Shown in pieces: positions 26,451 through 35,160 of a stretch of 64,000 bases of DNA; within the stretch, counting starts at the first letter, position 1, and every line of letters begins with the position of its first letter. Made by a program: the position numbers and the translations under genes. The notes beneath the pieces were generated by a model, which did not search any database, was not told where the DNA came from, and was given only the letters and a program-made list of their open reading frames with translations. The DNA is from an uncultured Hyphomonas sp. Its GTDB lineage: Bacteria; Pseudomonadota; Alphaproteobacteria; Caulobacterales; Hyphomonadaceae. Location: NCBI RefSeq assembly GCF_963677035.1, contig NZ_OY781472.1, forward strand, positions 1,116,001-1,180,000, given 5' to 3'.

Positions 26451-27334
26451 CAGGCGGCGTGGGCGCGTTCATATGTGAGCATGGCGCGTTTGCGGGCCAC
26501 ACCCCAATGATAATTATGAAGACGTCCATCCGCCGCAAGGGCGCGATGACAGGGAATGAACCAGCTGACCGGGTTTGCCCCGACCGCCGCCCCGACTGCC
26601 CGCGCCGCTTTCGGATGCCCGCTGGCCCGCGCCAGTTCGCCATAGGTGCAGGTCGACCCGGCCGGAATTTCCAGCAGCGCGCGCCAGACCTGACGCCGGA
26701 ACGGCGTGCCATAGAGCGCGACCGGCAGGGGCTCTCCCTTTTCGAACACAAGCGCCGCCATCCTGCGGGCCGCCGCATCGTCGCGCCGGATGTCTGCGTC
26801 CGGATACCGCCCGGCGAGATCGGCAAACACTGCATCCTCGCCATAGCCCGGATGGACAAAGCCCGCCTTCTCAGGCGCCCCGTCATCGATGAAGCCGAGC
26901 GCAACGAGGCCGCGCGGCGACATCAGCCAGGCCCCTTCCCCGAACGGCGTCGGCGCCCGGCCGAGCGTCAGGTCTGCCCCGCGCCCGCCTGCCTTGGCCT
27001 CGCCGGGGGACAGGCCTTCATGCGCGATAAACAGATCATGCAGGCGGCCGGGGCCCGACAGGCCCGTCTCGAATGTGGCATCCAGAACGCTGGCCCCCTG
27101 ACGCAGCAGGTCGCCCGCCTCGGCATGCGCAATGGCCGCCTGGAACTGGCGCGGGGAAATCCCGGCCCACCGGGTAAACTCACGTTGAAAGTGGCTGGGG
27201 CTGAGATTCATGGCCGCCGCAAGCGAGGCCAGATCCGGCCAGTCCCGCCATGTATCGCCAAGATAAGAGAGCGCCTTTGCCATCCGGTCATAGGCCGCGG
27301 CGCGCTCGTCCAGAGGGGTGTTTCGATCCGTCAT
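26450..27334 (-). CDS. Ada-like AraC regulator / methylated-DNA-cysteine methyltransferase
   Basis: The N-terminal part is an AraC-type helix-turn-helix (DLASLAAAMNLSPSHFQREF, then TRWAGISPRQFQAAIAHAEA). The C-terminal part is an O6-alkylguanine-DNA alkyltransferase with the active site NPVSWFIPCHRALAADGRLH, containing the acceptor cysteine. The zinc/phosphotriester-accepting domain of classical Ada is missing: the protein begins just before the AraC domain and has 294 residues. The ATG at 27334 follows GAGGA; a TTG three codons upstream is less likely. It heads the operon with the membrane protein and glyoxalase. Confidence 0.92.
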   Translation of the reverse strand: MTDRNTPLDERAAAYDRMAKALSYLGDTWRDWPDLASLAAAMNLSPSHFQREFTRWAGISPRQFQAAIAHAEAGDLLRQGASVLDATFETGLSGPGRLHDLFIAHEGLSPGEAKAGGRGADLTLGRAPTPFGEGAWLMSPRGLVALGFIDDGAPEKAGFVHPGYGEDAVFADLAGRYPDADIRRDDAAARRMAALVFEKGEPLPVALYGTPFRRQVWRALLEIPAGSTCTYGELARASGHPKAARAVGAAVGANPVSWFIPCHRALAADGRLHNYHWGVARKRAMLTYERAHAA

Positions 27335-27484
27335 GTTCCTCAACCTGCCTGACCGGCCGGGCCACTGCCACCCGAATCTTGCGCCCCTGCAGAAAGCTGT
27401 CCGGTCAGAATTGGCCTCTTCCCTGCCTGGGAAAAGCCCGGCATGACTACAGGATCAAAAACAAGAGACCGGAGCAAAACGGAC

Positions 27485-28432
27485 ATGGCGGACGCACGCA
27501 GCATTATTCTGCACGAATACCCTACTTCGCCATATGCGGAAAAAATCCGGCTCGCCCTGCGCCTGAAAAACCTCGCCTGGTCGCGCGTTGAAATCCCCGA
27601 GATCATGCCCCGGCCAGACCTGATGCCGCTGACCGGCGGGTATCGCCGCACGCCCGTCATGCAGATCGGCGCAGACATCTATTGCGACACGGCGATCATC
27701 CTGCGCGAGCTGGAAGCGCGCTATCCGATGCCAGCGCTGAAACTGCCGGGCCATGAGGGCCTCGCCCAGATGGTGGCCGGCTGGACGGACGGGCGCTGGT
27801 TCCAGTCTTCTGTCGCCGTCATCTTCGGTGAGCTGGGCGACAAGGTCGGCGAGGATTTCATCAAGGACCGCGAAAAACTGTCCGGCCGCCCGTTCGACGT
27901 GAAAGCCATGAAAGCCGTCGCGCCGATGATGCGCGACCAGTGGCGCGCCCGGCTGATGCTGCTGGAGGAACGCCTTCAGGGCGGACAGGGCGCCGGATCG
28001 GGCCTGTACCTCGTTGGCGCAAAGCCCGGCCTTGTGGACGTGCACGCCTATATGAATGTCTGGTTCATGCAGCAGAACGTGCCGGATTTCCTGGCCCGGT
28101 GTTTCGAGACGGCAGACCTGACCAAGGCCTGGTTCGAACGCCTGAAGGAATTTGAAGGCCAGGCCCCCGAGACCATCACATCGGCAGACGCCCTCGAAAT
28201 CGGCAAGCACGCAGCGCCGCGCCTTGTCGTGGCGACGACGAAATACGAACCGCAGGACATCGCGCCCGGCGACATGGTGGCCGTGGCCCCGGACGATTAC
28301 GGACAGGTCTGGGTGGAAGGGGAAATCGTGCATGCCGACTCGCAGCGCGTGATCCTCCAGCGCATGTCGGAGGAAGCCGAAACGGTGCACGTTCACTTCC
28401 CACGCGCAGGATTCCTCGTCCGCCGTATCTGA
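27485..28432 (+). CDS. Glutathione S-transferase-fold protein with extra C-terminal domain
   Basis: The N-terminal thioredoxin-like domain (ILHEYPTSPYAEKIRLALRL, then GGYRRTPVMQIGADIYCDTA) and a helical C-terminal domain (about 95-235) are typical GST parts. About 70 further residues (TTKYEPQDIAPGDMVAVAPD to FPRAGFLVRRI) look beta-rich and are not part of a normal 200-230-residue GST. The substrate is unknown. I favour ATG 27485 (MADARSIIL), with GGAG about 10 nt upstream, over ATG 27443. It is divergent from the Ada-like gene. Confidence 0.85.
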   Translation: MADARSIILHEYPTSPYAEKIRLALRLKNLAWSRVEIPEIMPRPDLMPLTGGYRRTPVMQIGADIYCDTAIILRELEARYPMPALKLPGHEGLAQMVAGWTDGRWFQSSVAVIFGELGDKVGEDFIKDREKLSGRPFDVKAMKAVAPMMRDQWRARLMLLEERLQGGQGAGSGLYLVGAKPGLVDVHAYMNVWFMQQNVPDFLARCFETADLTKAWFERLKEFEGQAPETITSADALEIGKHAAPRLVVATTKYEPQDIAPGDMVAVAPDDYGQVWVEGEIVHADSQRVILQRMSEEAETVHVHFPRAGFLVRRI

Positions 28433-28487
28433 CAGGCCTGTTACCAGCGGCGAAAAACACTACATTTACAGGCAAAGGAGGGCACTC

Positions 28488-29297
28488 ATGGAACGCCGAC
28501 TTTGCCTGATTACGGGGGCGTCCGCCGGGATCGGCGCAGAATTCGCCCGCCAGTATGCCGCGCTTGGCTGGGACGTTGCGCTGACGGCCCGCCGCGCCGA
28601 CCGGCTGGAGACGCTCGCCGCCGAACTTGAGGAAAAGCACAAGGTGACGGCGATCGTCATCGCCGAAGACCTCGCCAAAAAGTCTGCCCCTGCCAAAATC
28701 CTCGCCGCGCTGGAGGAAAAGGGCCGCCATGTCGATGCGCTGGTGAACAATGCCGGTTACGGCCTGCCGGGCACCTTCTTCTCCACCAGCTGGAAGGAAC
28801 AGGGCGATTTCATTCAGGTGCTCTACACCGCGCCGATAGAGCTGTGCCACCGCGTGCTGCCCGGCATGACCGAGCGCGGCTATGGCCGGATCATCAATGT
28901 CGCCTCGCTTGCCGGCTATGCCGCCGGAAGCGCCGGGCATACGCTGTATGCCAGCGTGAAAGCGGGCCTGATCAAATTCTCCGAAAGCCTGAATGCCGAA
29001 TGCGACGCGCTCGGCCATACGGATATCCACTGCACCGCGCTCTGCCCCGGCTTCACCTGGAGCGAGTTCCATGATGCCAATGGGACGCGGGAACAGACCA
29101 ACAAGATGCCGAAATGGATGTGGATGGACGCAGAACCGGTCGTCCGGCAGGGCATCGAAGCCGTAAACAGGGCGCAGCCGGTGATTGTGCCGGGCCTCGT
29201 CAACAAGGGGATGGCCACCCTGTCCCGCATCCTGCCGGAGCCATTGGGCCGGGCCATGGTGCGGTCTCAGGGCAAGCGGTTCCGCAAGATCGACTGA
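28488..29297 (+). CDS. Short-chain dehydrogenase/reductase
   Basis: This classical SDR of 269 residues has the nucleotide-binding TGASAGIGAEFARQYA, the NNAGYG motif, Ser in NVASLAGYAAGSAG, and the catalytic pair in YASVK. The C-terminal substrate loop contains DANGTREQTNKMPKWMWMD. The substrate cannot be read. AGGAGGG lies just upstream of its ATG. It precedes mcd on the same strand, but mcd has its own promoter. Confidence 0.92.
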   Translation: MERRLCLITGASAGIGAEFARQYAALGWDVALTARRADRLETLAAELEEKHKVTAIVIAEDLAKKSAPAKILAALEEKGRHVDALVNNAGYGLPGTFFSTSWKEQGDFIQVLYTAPIELCHRVLPGMTERGYGRIINVASLAGYAAGSAGHTLYASVKAGLIKFSESLNAECDALGHTDIHCTALCPGFTWSEFHDANGTREQTNKMPKWMWMDAEPVVRQGIEAVNRAQPVIVPGLVNKGMATLSRILPEPLGRAMVRSQGKRFRKID

Positions 29298-29306
29298 GCG
29301 CCTGCG

Positions 29307-29323
29307 TTGTTGCACCGCAACAA
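29307..29323. promoter_or_regulatory. Inverted repeat TTGTTGC-ACC-GCAACAA upstream of mcd promoter
   Basis: A perfect 7-3-7 palindrome ends 7 bp before the -35 element. Its TGCxxxGCA core resembles sites described for PhaR, the alphaproteobacterial polyhydroxybutyrate regulator. That assignment is from memory and untested. Confidence 0.45.
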
Positions 29324-29330
29324 ATTTGGA

Positions 29331-29359
29331 CTGACAGGGCCGGAAGAGGCCCCTATAAG
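29331..29359 (+). promoter_or_regulatory. Sigma-70-type promoter of mcd
   Basis: CTGACA (29331-29336) and TATAAG (29354-29359) are 17 bp apart, each one base off consensus. The expected transcription start is near 29366, about 20 nt before the mcd ATG. Confidence 0.65.
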
Positions 29360-29386
29360 GGCAAAAAACTGAAAAGGGGCAAGGAT

Positions 29387-31087
29387 ATGAGCACCGGCGA
29401 AATGGTCCAGGAAAAGCAATCTGCGGTTATGGATGGCCTGACGGCCACGATGCGCGACGCGCTTGGCGCGCTCGACACTTATGCGGCAGCGGCCACATCC
29501 GGCGCGCGCGGCGAACTGGTCGGCGAAGACGGCCGCCCGGACCGCAAGGCATTTGAGCGCCACCAGCACCTCGCCCACGGCCTGTCCTGGCTCGTCACCT
29601 ATGTCGAAACGCTGCGCCAGGTGACCGAATGGGCCGCCCGCCTCGAAGCCGAGGGCAAGTTCGGCGAGGTCGAAGCCCTGCTCTCCCAGATCCTTTTCAG
29701 CGAATACTGCGCCCAGATCGTCGGCGGCATTCCGATGAACCAGGGCGAGACCATCCGCCCGCACGAACTTGGCAGCCTTGAGGCGTCTGAAACGCTGTTC
29801 GCCGACGCATCGATCCGGAAGCTGATCACCGAGGGCAAGACGCCGGCCTCCATGGCCCAGGCCGCGGCCCTCCTGCCGGATGCCCTGTCGCGCAACACGG
29901 TCGAGGAAACCGGCCTCGACGAAACCATGAGCATGGTGCGCGAACAGTTCGCCAAATACGCCGCAGAGCGTATCAAGCCGCACGCCCATGGCTGGCACCT
30001 GCGCAATGAGTACATCCCGATCGACGTGGTCAACGAGATGGCGGAGCTCGGCGTGTTCGGCCTGACCATTCCGGAAGATTTCGGCGGCCTCGGCATGGGC
30101 AAGACGGCGATGTGCGTCGTCTCCGAAGAACTCTCCCGCGGCTATATCGGCACCGGCTCGCTCGGCACCCGGTCTGAAATCGCGGCGGAACTGATCCTGA
30201 TCGGCGGCACGCCGGAGCAGAAGGAAAAGTGGCTGCCGATGATCGCCAGCGGCGAGATCCTGCCGACAGCTGTCTTCACCGAACCGAACACCGGCTCTGA
30301 CCTCGGCTCCCTGCGCACCCGCGCAGTGAAGGACGAAGACGGCGCCAACTATACGATCACCGGCAACAAGACCTGGATCACCCACCCGGTGCGCGCCGAC
30401 GTCATGACGCTGCTCGCCCGGACCGATCCGGCCACGAACAATTTCTCCGGCCTGTCCATGCTGCTGGCCGAGAAGCCACGCGGCGATGATGCCAACCCCT
30501 TCCCCGCAGACGGCATGACCGGCGGCGAGATCGAAGTGCTCGGCTATCGCGGCATGAAGGAATACGAGATCGGCTTTGACGGCTTCAAGGTGAAGTCCGA
30601 AAACCTGCTCGGCGGCGTCGAAGGCCAGGGCTTCAAGCATCTGATGGCCACGTTCGAAAGCGCCCGCATCCAGACCGCTGCCCGCGCCATCGGCGTCGCG
30701 CAGAACGCCTTCGAAACGGGCCTGCAATACGCGCTCGACCGCAACCAGTTCGGCAAGCCGATCTTCGAGTTCCCGCGGGTTGCCAACAAGCTGGTGATGA
30801 TGGCGGCCGAACTCGTCGGCGTGCGCCAGCTGACCTATTACTCTGCCCGCAAGAAGGACGAAGGCAAACGCTGTGACCTGGAAGCCGGCATGGCGAAACT
30901 GCTCGGCGCCCGCGTGGCCTGGGCGGCGGCTGACAATGCTGTGCAGATCCATGGCGGCAACGGCTTCGCGCTGGAATACACGATCAGCCGGATCCTGCAG
31001 GATGCCCGTATCCTGAACATCTTCGAAGGCGCGGGCGAAGTGCAGGCCATGGTCATCGCACGCCGTCTGGTCGAAGGGGGCAACTAG
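29387..31087 (+). CDS. mcd: (2S)-Methylsuccinyl-CoA dehydrogenase
   Basis: This is an acyl-CoA dehydrogenase fold with an extra N-terminal helical domain (about 1-150), 566 residues in all, matching Mcd rather than ordinary 380-residue dehydrogenases. The N-terminal domain holds GLSWLVTYVETLRQVTEWAA and GGIPMNQGETIRP, which I recognise as Mcd hallmarks. The core has FTEPNTGSDLGSLRTRA, the flavin region NKTWITHPVRAD, and IHGGNGFALEYTISRIL near the end. Mcd oxidises methylsuccinyl-CoA to mesaconyl-CoA in the ethylmalonyl-CoA pathway for acetyl-CoA assimilation. The frame is open upstream, but ATG 29387 follows AAGGGGCAAGGA and a promoter. Confidence 0.9.
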   Translation: MSTGEMVQEKQSAVMDGLTATMRDALGALDTYAAAATSGARGELVGEDGRPDRKAFERHQHLAHGLSWLVTYVETLRQVTEWAARLEAEGKFGEVEALLSQILFSEYCAQIVGGIPMNQGETIRPHELGSLEASETLFADASIRKLITEGKTPASMAQAAALLPDALSRNTVEETGLDETMSMVREQFAKYAAERIKPHAHGWHLRNEYIPIDVVNEMAELGVFGLTIPEDFGGLGMGKTAMCVVSEELSRGYIGTGSLGTRSEIAAELILIGGTPEQKEKWLPMIASGEILPTAVFTEPNTGSDLGSLRTRAVKDEDGANYTITGNKTWITHPVRADVMTLLARTDPATNNFSGLSMLLAEKPRGDDANPFPADGMTGGEIEVLGYRGMKEYEIGFDGFKVKSENLLGGVEGQGFKHLMATFESARIQTAARAIGVAQNAFETGLQYALDRNQFGKPIFEFPRVANKLVMMAAELVGVRQLTYYSARKKDEGKRCDLEAGMAKLLGARVAWAAADNAVQIHGGNGFALEYTISRILQDARILNIFEGAGEVQAMVIARRLVEGGN

Positions 31088-31136
31088 CCCCCTCGCGCTG
31101 CGGCCGACCGGTCAAGCCATCTGCGGACGATTTGGT

Positions 31137-31967
31137 CTACGGAACGTGTTTGTAGACGCGCACCCAGTCGACGACGAACTTGTCGGGGAATTTCCGCGGA
31201 TTGGGCGTGTTCGCCCACCAGACGGTCGCGGCCCCGTCGGTCGTGTCGATTTCACCGGACAGCTTCACCCATAACGGCACCTGGCTGACTCCGCCTGCGG
31301 ACGTCCGCCAGGTCTCCTGCCCATCGACATAAAAGATGTATTTGTCGGGAAACCATTCCAGCGCATAGGTGTGCCAGCCGCGCCGGATGCCGGGCCGCAT
31401 CGTGGAAAACACGGTCTTCTGGTGCGCGGCGCCGTACCCGTCCCAGTGCAACGCATGGTTCACCTTGTCGGTCCAGCCGAAGGTTTCCATGATGTCGACC
31501 TCTGTGCCATCCCGGCCGGATCCGTCGACATGCTGCACCGTGTTGGAAAACAGCCAGAAGGCAGACCACCAGCCCGGTGCGTTCGGCAATTTCGCGCGCA
31601 CTTCATAGCGTCCGAACGCCTGCTCGAACTTGCCCTCAGTCGAAATCATGGCGCTGGCATAATCGTAGGGATCTGAATCCTCGTCAGGATTACCGTTCTT
31701 GATGACCGTGGTTAAAATAACCAGCTGGCCGCGCCCGTTGAGATAGGCATTGGACGCATCCCACCAGCCGTCCGGACCGTTCGGGTTAGGACGGCGATTG
31801 TATTCCCTGGAAATCCATTTGTTCGGATCCGGACGTCCGCTGCCATTGAAATCATCCTCAAAAACAAGCTGCCATTCCGGCGAACCATCATCCTCCGCCG
31901 AAAAGGTCGGCGTTTCACAGGCACTGGCAAACAGGACCAGGAACAGGGGTGCCAGACAGCGTTTCAT
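31137..31967 (-). CDS. Glycoside hydrolase family 16 lipoprotein (beta-glucanase-like)
   Basis: A signal peptide with lipobox ends FASAC (Cys17), so the protein should be lipid-anchored. The 276-residue GH16 domain has the catalytic ExDxxE motif in GTEVDIMETFGW and the substrate-cleft WWDASNAYLNGRGQLVI. LPNAPGWWSAFWLFS and FVVDWVRVYKHVP at the end are also typical. GH16 enzymes cut beta-1,3 or mixed-link glucans such as laminarin, agar or carrageenan; the exact substrate is open. It follows the lactonase-like lipoprotein gene by 6 bp, so the two are probably co-transcribed. Confidence 0.92.
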   Translation of the reverse strand: MKRCLAPLFLVLFASACETPTFSAEDDGSPEWQLVFEDDFNGSGRPDPNKWISREYNRRPNPNGPDGWWDASNAYLNGRGQLVILTTVIKNGNPDEDSDPYDYASAMISTEGKFEQAFGRYEVRAKLPNAPGWWSAFWLFSNTVQHVDGSGRDGTEVDIMETFGWTDKVNHALHWDGYGAAHQKTVFSTMRPGIRRGWHTYALEWFPDKYIFYVDGQETWRTSAGGVSQVPLWVKLSGEIDTTDGAATVWWANTPNPRKFPDKFVVDWVRVYKHVP

Positions 31968-31973
31968 GCATCG

Positions 31974-32882
31974 CTACCGTATGACGCCGCCGAGCGGCTC
32001 AATATCATCCGGTTCGTGTTGCAGAATGACTGTCGCACCGAGGTCGTCCGCCAGCGCCTCGAACTTGTCCATCGATGCCAGCGTTTCCGGTTCGCTCCAG
32101 TTAAAGCGCGGCACCCGGCGCAGCGCGCGGCTTTCCTTGCGGTGATACAGATCGCCCGCAAGCAGGACCGGGCCGCTTTCCGGCATGTCCAGCAACAGCA
32201 CCGAATGGCCCGGCGTATGACCCGGCATTTCGATGATTTTCACCGTACCGTCACCGAAAACATCATAGTCGCCACTGATCTTCTGCACCTTCAGGGGGGA
32301 GAAGGCCGCCCACATGGCCGCGAGCTGCGGGTCTGCATTGGGCGCAGCGCCTTCCGGCGGGAACATGTCGTTATACTCGTCTTCCTGAACGATCCAGGTG
32401 GCGTTCGGCACCTGGGCGACCTGTCCGATATGGTCGAAATGATCGTGCGACAGGGAGACATAGTCGATGTCGTCCGGGGTGAGGCCCAGATCGGCGAGCT
32501 GCTCTGTGATCGTCTTGTCGAGGGAGACATTGAAGACGCCGCCGATCGTCTGTTCCCCGGCCCCCACCAGCATGCCCGGCAGGCCAAGATCCCAAAGCAG
32601 GCGGCCATCCGGATGGTTAATCACGAAACAGGCATCGGTGAGCGTGTCGGTCTGGCCGGCATAGTCCCCGGCGCTGGAAAAGACATCGAGGTCGGTGACA
32701 TTGATCGTGCCGCAGTCCAGCACATTCACGGTCAGCGGCGCGGGCGCGTCGACCTCGGTCACCGTTTCGGTAACCAATTCGGCAGCCGGCTCAGCGGGTG
32801 TGTCTGCCGGGGCGGACTTCGGCGCACAGGCCGGCGCGAGTGTAAACGCAGTTGTGGCCAGCAGCGCATGGATCAGGCGCAT
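31974..32882 (-). CDS. Metallo-beta-lactamase-fold lipoprotein (N-acyl homoserine lactonase-like)
   Basis: An N-terminal signal with lipobox LAPAC and a Pro/Ala/Glu/Val-rich linker precede an MBL hydrolase domain, 302 residues in total. Metal ligands are visible in SLSHDHFDHIGQV, MPGHTPGHSVLLL, LAGDLYHRKE and ILQHEPDD. This order and spacing resemble AHL lactonases of the AiiA/AhlD type, which open homoserine lactone rings. Other lactone or phosphodiester substrates are possible. It is upstream of the GH16 gene. Confidence 0.88.
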   Translation of the reverse strand: MRLIHALLATTAFTLAPACAPKSAPADTPAEPAAELVTETVTEVDAPAPLTVNVLDCGTINVTDLDVFSSAGDYAGQTDTLTDACFVINHPDGRLLWDLGLPGMLVGAGEQTIGGVFNVSLDKTITEQLADLGLTPDDIDYVSLSHDHFDHIGQVAQVPNATWIVQEDEYNDMFPPEGAAPNADPQLAAMWAAFSPLKVQKISGDYDVFGDGTVKIIEMPGHTPGHSVLLLDMPESGPVLLAGDLYHRKESRALRRVPRFNWSEPETLASMDKFEALADDLGATVILQHEPDDIEPLGGVIR

Positions 32883-32923
32883 CGAAACCCCCTTCAGTTC
32901 AGTGAAGCCCAGTTAGAACCAGT

Positions 32924-33325
32924 CTACTCCATGTCCGGATCACGGGAAAGCGCAGACCCGTCAAAGGGGACAATCCGGTAAAAACAACTCGCCCGGCCGG
33001 TGTGACAGGCCCCGCCTGCCTGTTTTACTTTCAGCAGAACCGCGTCCTGGTCACAGTCGATGCGCACCTCGACCACATCCTGCGTGTGGCCGGAGGTTTC
33101 GCCCTTCACCCACAATGCTCCGCGCGACCGGGACCAGTAGGTGGCCCGGCGGGTCGCCAGCGTTGCGGCCAGCGCGTCGGCATTCATCCAGGCCATCATC
33201 AGCACTTCGCCGGTATCGGCATCCTGCGCGATCGCGGCGATGAGGCCGTCAGCATTGAATTTCGGGCGCAGGTCGGGCGTCTCGTCCTGCGCACTGCCGG
33301 AAAGGGGGGGAAGAAACTGAGTCAT
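32924..33325 (-). CDS. hisI: Phosphoribosyl-AMP cyclohydrolase
   Basis: HisI opens the adenine ring of PR-AMP in histidine biosynthesis. The 133-residue sequence (start ATG 33325, [10 protein letters not shown]) has [40 protein letters not shown], the zinc-binding DCDQDAVLL and the [14 protein letters not shown] cysteine segment. It is the monofunctional form without HisE. A 13-residue longer start at 33364 is less likely. No other his genes are in the window. Confidence 0.96.
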   Translation of the reverse strand: MTQFLPPLSGSAQDETPDLRPKFNADGLIAAIAQDADTGEVLMMAWMNADALAATLATRRATYWSRSRGALWVKGETSGHTQDVVEVRIDCDQDAVLLKVKQAGGACHTGRASCFYRIVPFDGSALSRDPDME

Positions 33326-33359
33326 GCGCGCTCTTACCTTTCCCCTCCCCTTCGCGCCA

Positions 33360-33379
33360 GTCACAGTCTAGGTTGTGAC
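33360..33379. promoter_or_regulatory. Inverted repeat between hisI and the enoyl-CoA hydratase gene
   Basis: GTCACA (33360-33365) and TGTGAC (33374-33379) are perfect inverse copies 8 bp apart in the divergent intergenic region. The arms are in the reverse order of a CRP site, so it is not a CRP box. It may be an operator for either gene. Confidence 0.3.
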
Positions 33380-33422
33380 CAACAGAGTCCATTCCGGACC
33401 AATCCATGACGGAGGCATGACC

Positions 33423-34238
33423 ATGGCAGACTATGAGCAGATCCTGAGCGACCAGAAAGACGGAGTCCTGACGCTGACCCTCAACCGGCCCGACCGGCTG
33501 AACGCGTGGACCGAAATCATGCACAATGAGCTGAAACACGCCATCGTCACCGCCAGCAGCGATGACGATGTCCGCGTGATCGTGGTGACCGGCGCCGGGC
33601 GCGGCTTCTGCGCCGGGGCGGATATGGATGTGCTGCAGGGCATTCAGGGCGGCGCGCGCGACCGGCTGACGGAAATCGAGGAGGCCCCCTCCGATGTGCG
33701 CGACCTCTATCCCGGCCGGTTCGGCTATATGTATGCCTGCCCGAAGCCGATCATCGCGGCGATCAATGGCCCGTGCGCCGGCATCGGCCTGATCTTCGCC
33801 CTGTTCGCAGACCTGCGCTATGCTGCGGACGACGCGAAATTCACGACCGCCTTTTCCCAGCGCGGCCTGATTGCCGAACATGGCATCGCCTGGCTGTTGC
33901 CGCGCCTGATCGGCGAGGCGAATGCGCTGGACCTGTTGTTCACCGCCCGCATATTCACCGGCCGGGAAGCGGCAGAGCTTGGCCTCGTCAACGATGCCCT
34001 GCCGGTTGGCGAGCTGATGGGGAATGTGCAGCAGATCGCGCACCATCTGGCCAATATGGTCTCCCCCCGCTCCGTCGCGGTGATGAAACAGCAGGTCCGC
34101 AAGACCTATTTCCAGAGCTTTGGCGACTCGCTTTCAGACGCAGATGCTGCAATGGAGGAAAGCTTCACGACATCCGACTTCAAGGAAGGGGTCGCAAGCT
34201 TTGTGGAGCGCCGTGCCCCGGCATTCAAAGGACGATAG
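33423..34238 (+). CDS. Enoyl-CoA hydratase/isomerase family protein
   Basis: The 271-residue crotonase-fold protein has the oxyanion-hole segments GAGRGFCAGADMD and NGPCAGIGLIFALFADLRYA, and a glutamate in GLIAEHGIAWLLPRL where the second catalytic Glu is expected. GGAGG (33411-33415) sits 7 nt before ATG 33423; the ATG two codons earlier is too close. HMG-CoA lyase follows 7 bp later, which suggests branched-chain (leucine-type) acyl-CoA degradation, for instance methylglutaconyl-CoA hydration. Other enoyl-CoA substrates remain possible. Confidence 0.9.
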   Translation: MADYEQILSDQKDGVLTLTLNRPDRLNAWTEIMHNELKHAIVTASSDDDVRVIVVTGAGRGFCAGADMDVLQGIQGGARDRLTEIEEAPSDVRDLYPGRFGYMYACPKPIIAAINGPCAGIGLIFALFADLRYAADDAKFTTAFSQRGLIAEHGIAWLLPRLIGEANALDLLFTARIFTGREAAELGLVNDALPVGELMGNVQQIAHHLANMVSPRSVAVMKQQVRKTYFQSFGDSLSDADAAMEESFTTSDFKEGVASFVERRAPAFKGR

Positions 34239-34245
34239 GAAAGCC

Positions 34246-35160
34246 ATGACCCGCCGCATCGACATTGTGGAAGTCGGCCCGCGCGACGGGCTGCAGAACG
34301 ATCCTGCAAACCTGACCGTTGAGCAGAAGCTGGAATTCATTTCCCGCCTCGAAGCGGCCGGGGTGAAGCGGATGGAATCCGGCAGCTTCGTCAACCCAAA
34401 GGCCGTGCCGAAAATGGCGGACAGCCCGGCGGTCTTCGCCGGGCTCGACCGGTCGGCGCCGACGCGCCACATCGCGCTTGCCCTGAATGAAAAGGGCGTC
34501 CGCCGGGCAATCGATGCGCAGGCTGACGAGATCAATTTCGTGCTGGTGGCCAGTGAAACCTTCGGCCGCAAGAACCAGGGCATGAGCCCGCAGGACAGCG
34601 CCGACATGCTGGCCCAGTGCGCGCCGCTGGCGCATGAGGCGGGCATCCCCCTCTCCGCCACGATCTCTGTGGCCTTTGGCGACCCATATGATGGCGAGGT
34701 TGATCTCAATGTCGTTGGCAATCTTGCGGCCCAGTCCCAGCGCGCAGGTGTCGCGGAGCTCGCCCTCGGTGACACGATTGGCGTGGCAGACCCGTGGGCC
34801 GTGCGCCGCGCCATCGACCGGGTCCGGATGGAAGCGCCGGACGTGTATCTGCGCATGCACTTCCACGACACGCGCGGACAGGGCCTCGCCAATGTCGCGG
34901 CGGCGGTGGATGCTGGCATTGATGTGATCGATGCCAGCTGCGGCGGCATCGGCGGCTGCCCCTTTGCCCCGGCGGCAACGGGCAATGTGGCGACGGAAGA
35001 CGTCGTCTACATGCTGGAACGCGGCGGCTTCGAAACGGGACTGGACCTCAGCAAACTGATCGACACGGCGAAATGGCTGGAGACGGTCCTGCAGCACCCG
35101 GTCAGCTCAGCGCTCAGCAAGGCGGGCGGGTTTCCGGTGAAAAGCGCCGTTACTTCTTAG
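34246..35160 (+). CDS. mvaB: Hydroxymethylglutaryl-CoA lyase
   Basis: The TIM-barrel lyase of 304 residues starts [19 protein letters not shown]. It has the metal/active-site segments [28 protein letters not shown] and the hallmark glycine/cysteine loop [20 protein letters not shown]. It splits HMG-CoA to acetyl-CoA and acetoacetate at the end of leucine breakdown. It is in an operon with the enoyl-CoA hydratase gene upstream. Its last 11 bp overlap the convergent cobT stop region. Confidence 0.93.
   Translation: MTRRIDIVEVGPRDGLQNDPANLTVEQKLEFISRLEAAGVKRMESGSFVNPKAVPKMADSPAVFAGLDRSAPTRHIALALNEKGVRRAIDAQADEINFVLVASETFGRKNQGMSPQDSADMLAQCAPLAHEAGIPLSATISVAFGDPYDGEVDLNVVGNLAAQSQRAGVAELALGDTIGVADPWAVRRAIDRVRMEAPDVYLRMHFHDTRGQGLANVAAAVDAGIDVIDASCGGIGGCPFAPAATGNVATEDVVYMLERGGFETGLDLSKLIDTAKWLETVLQHPVSSALSKAGGFPVKSAVTS

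Noticed and set aside
33360..33379. Possible CRP-type site
   Set aside because: The half-sites are in the opposite order to TGTGA-N6-TCACA, so it is kept only as an unnamed inverted repeat.
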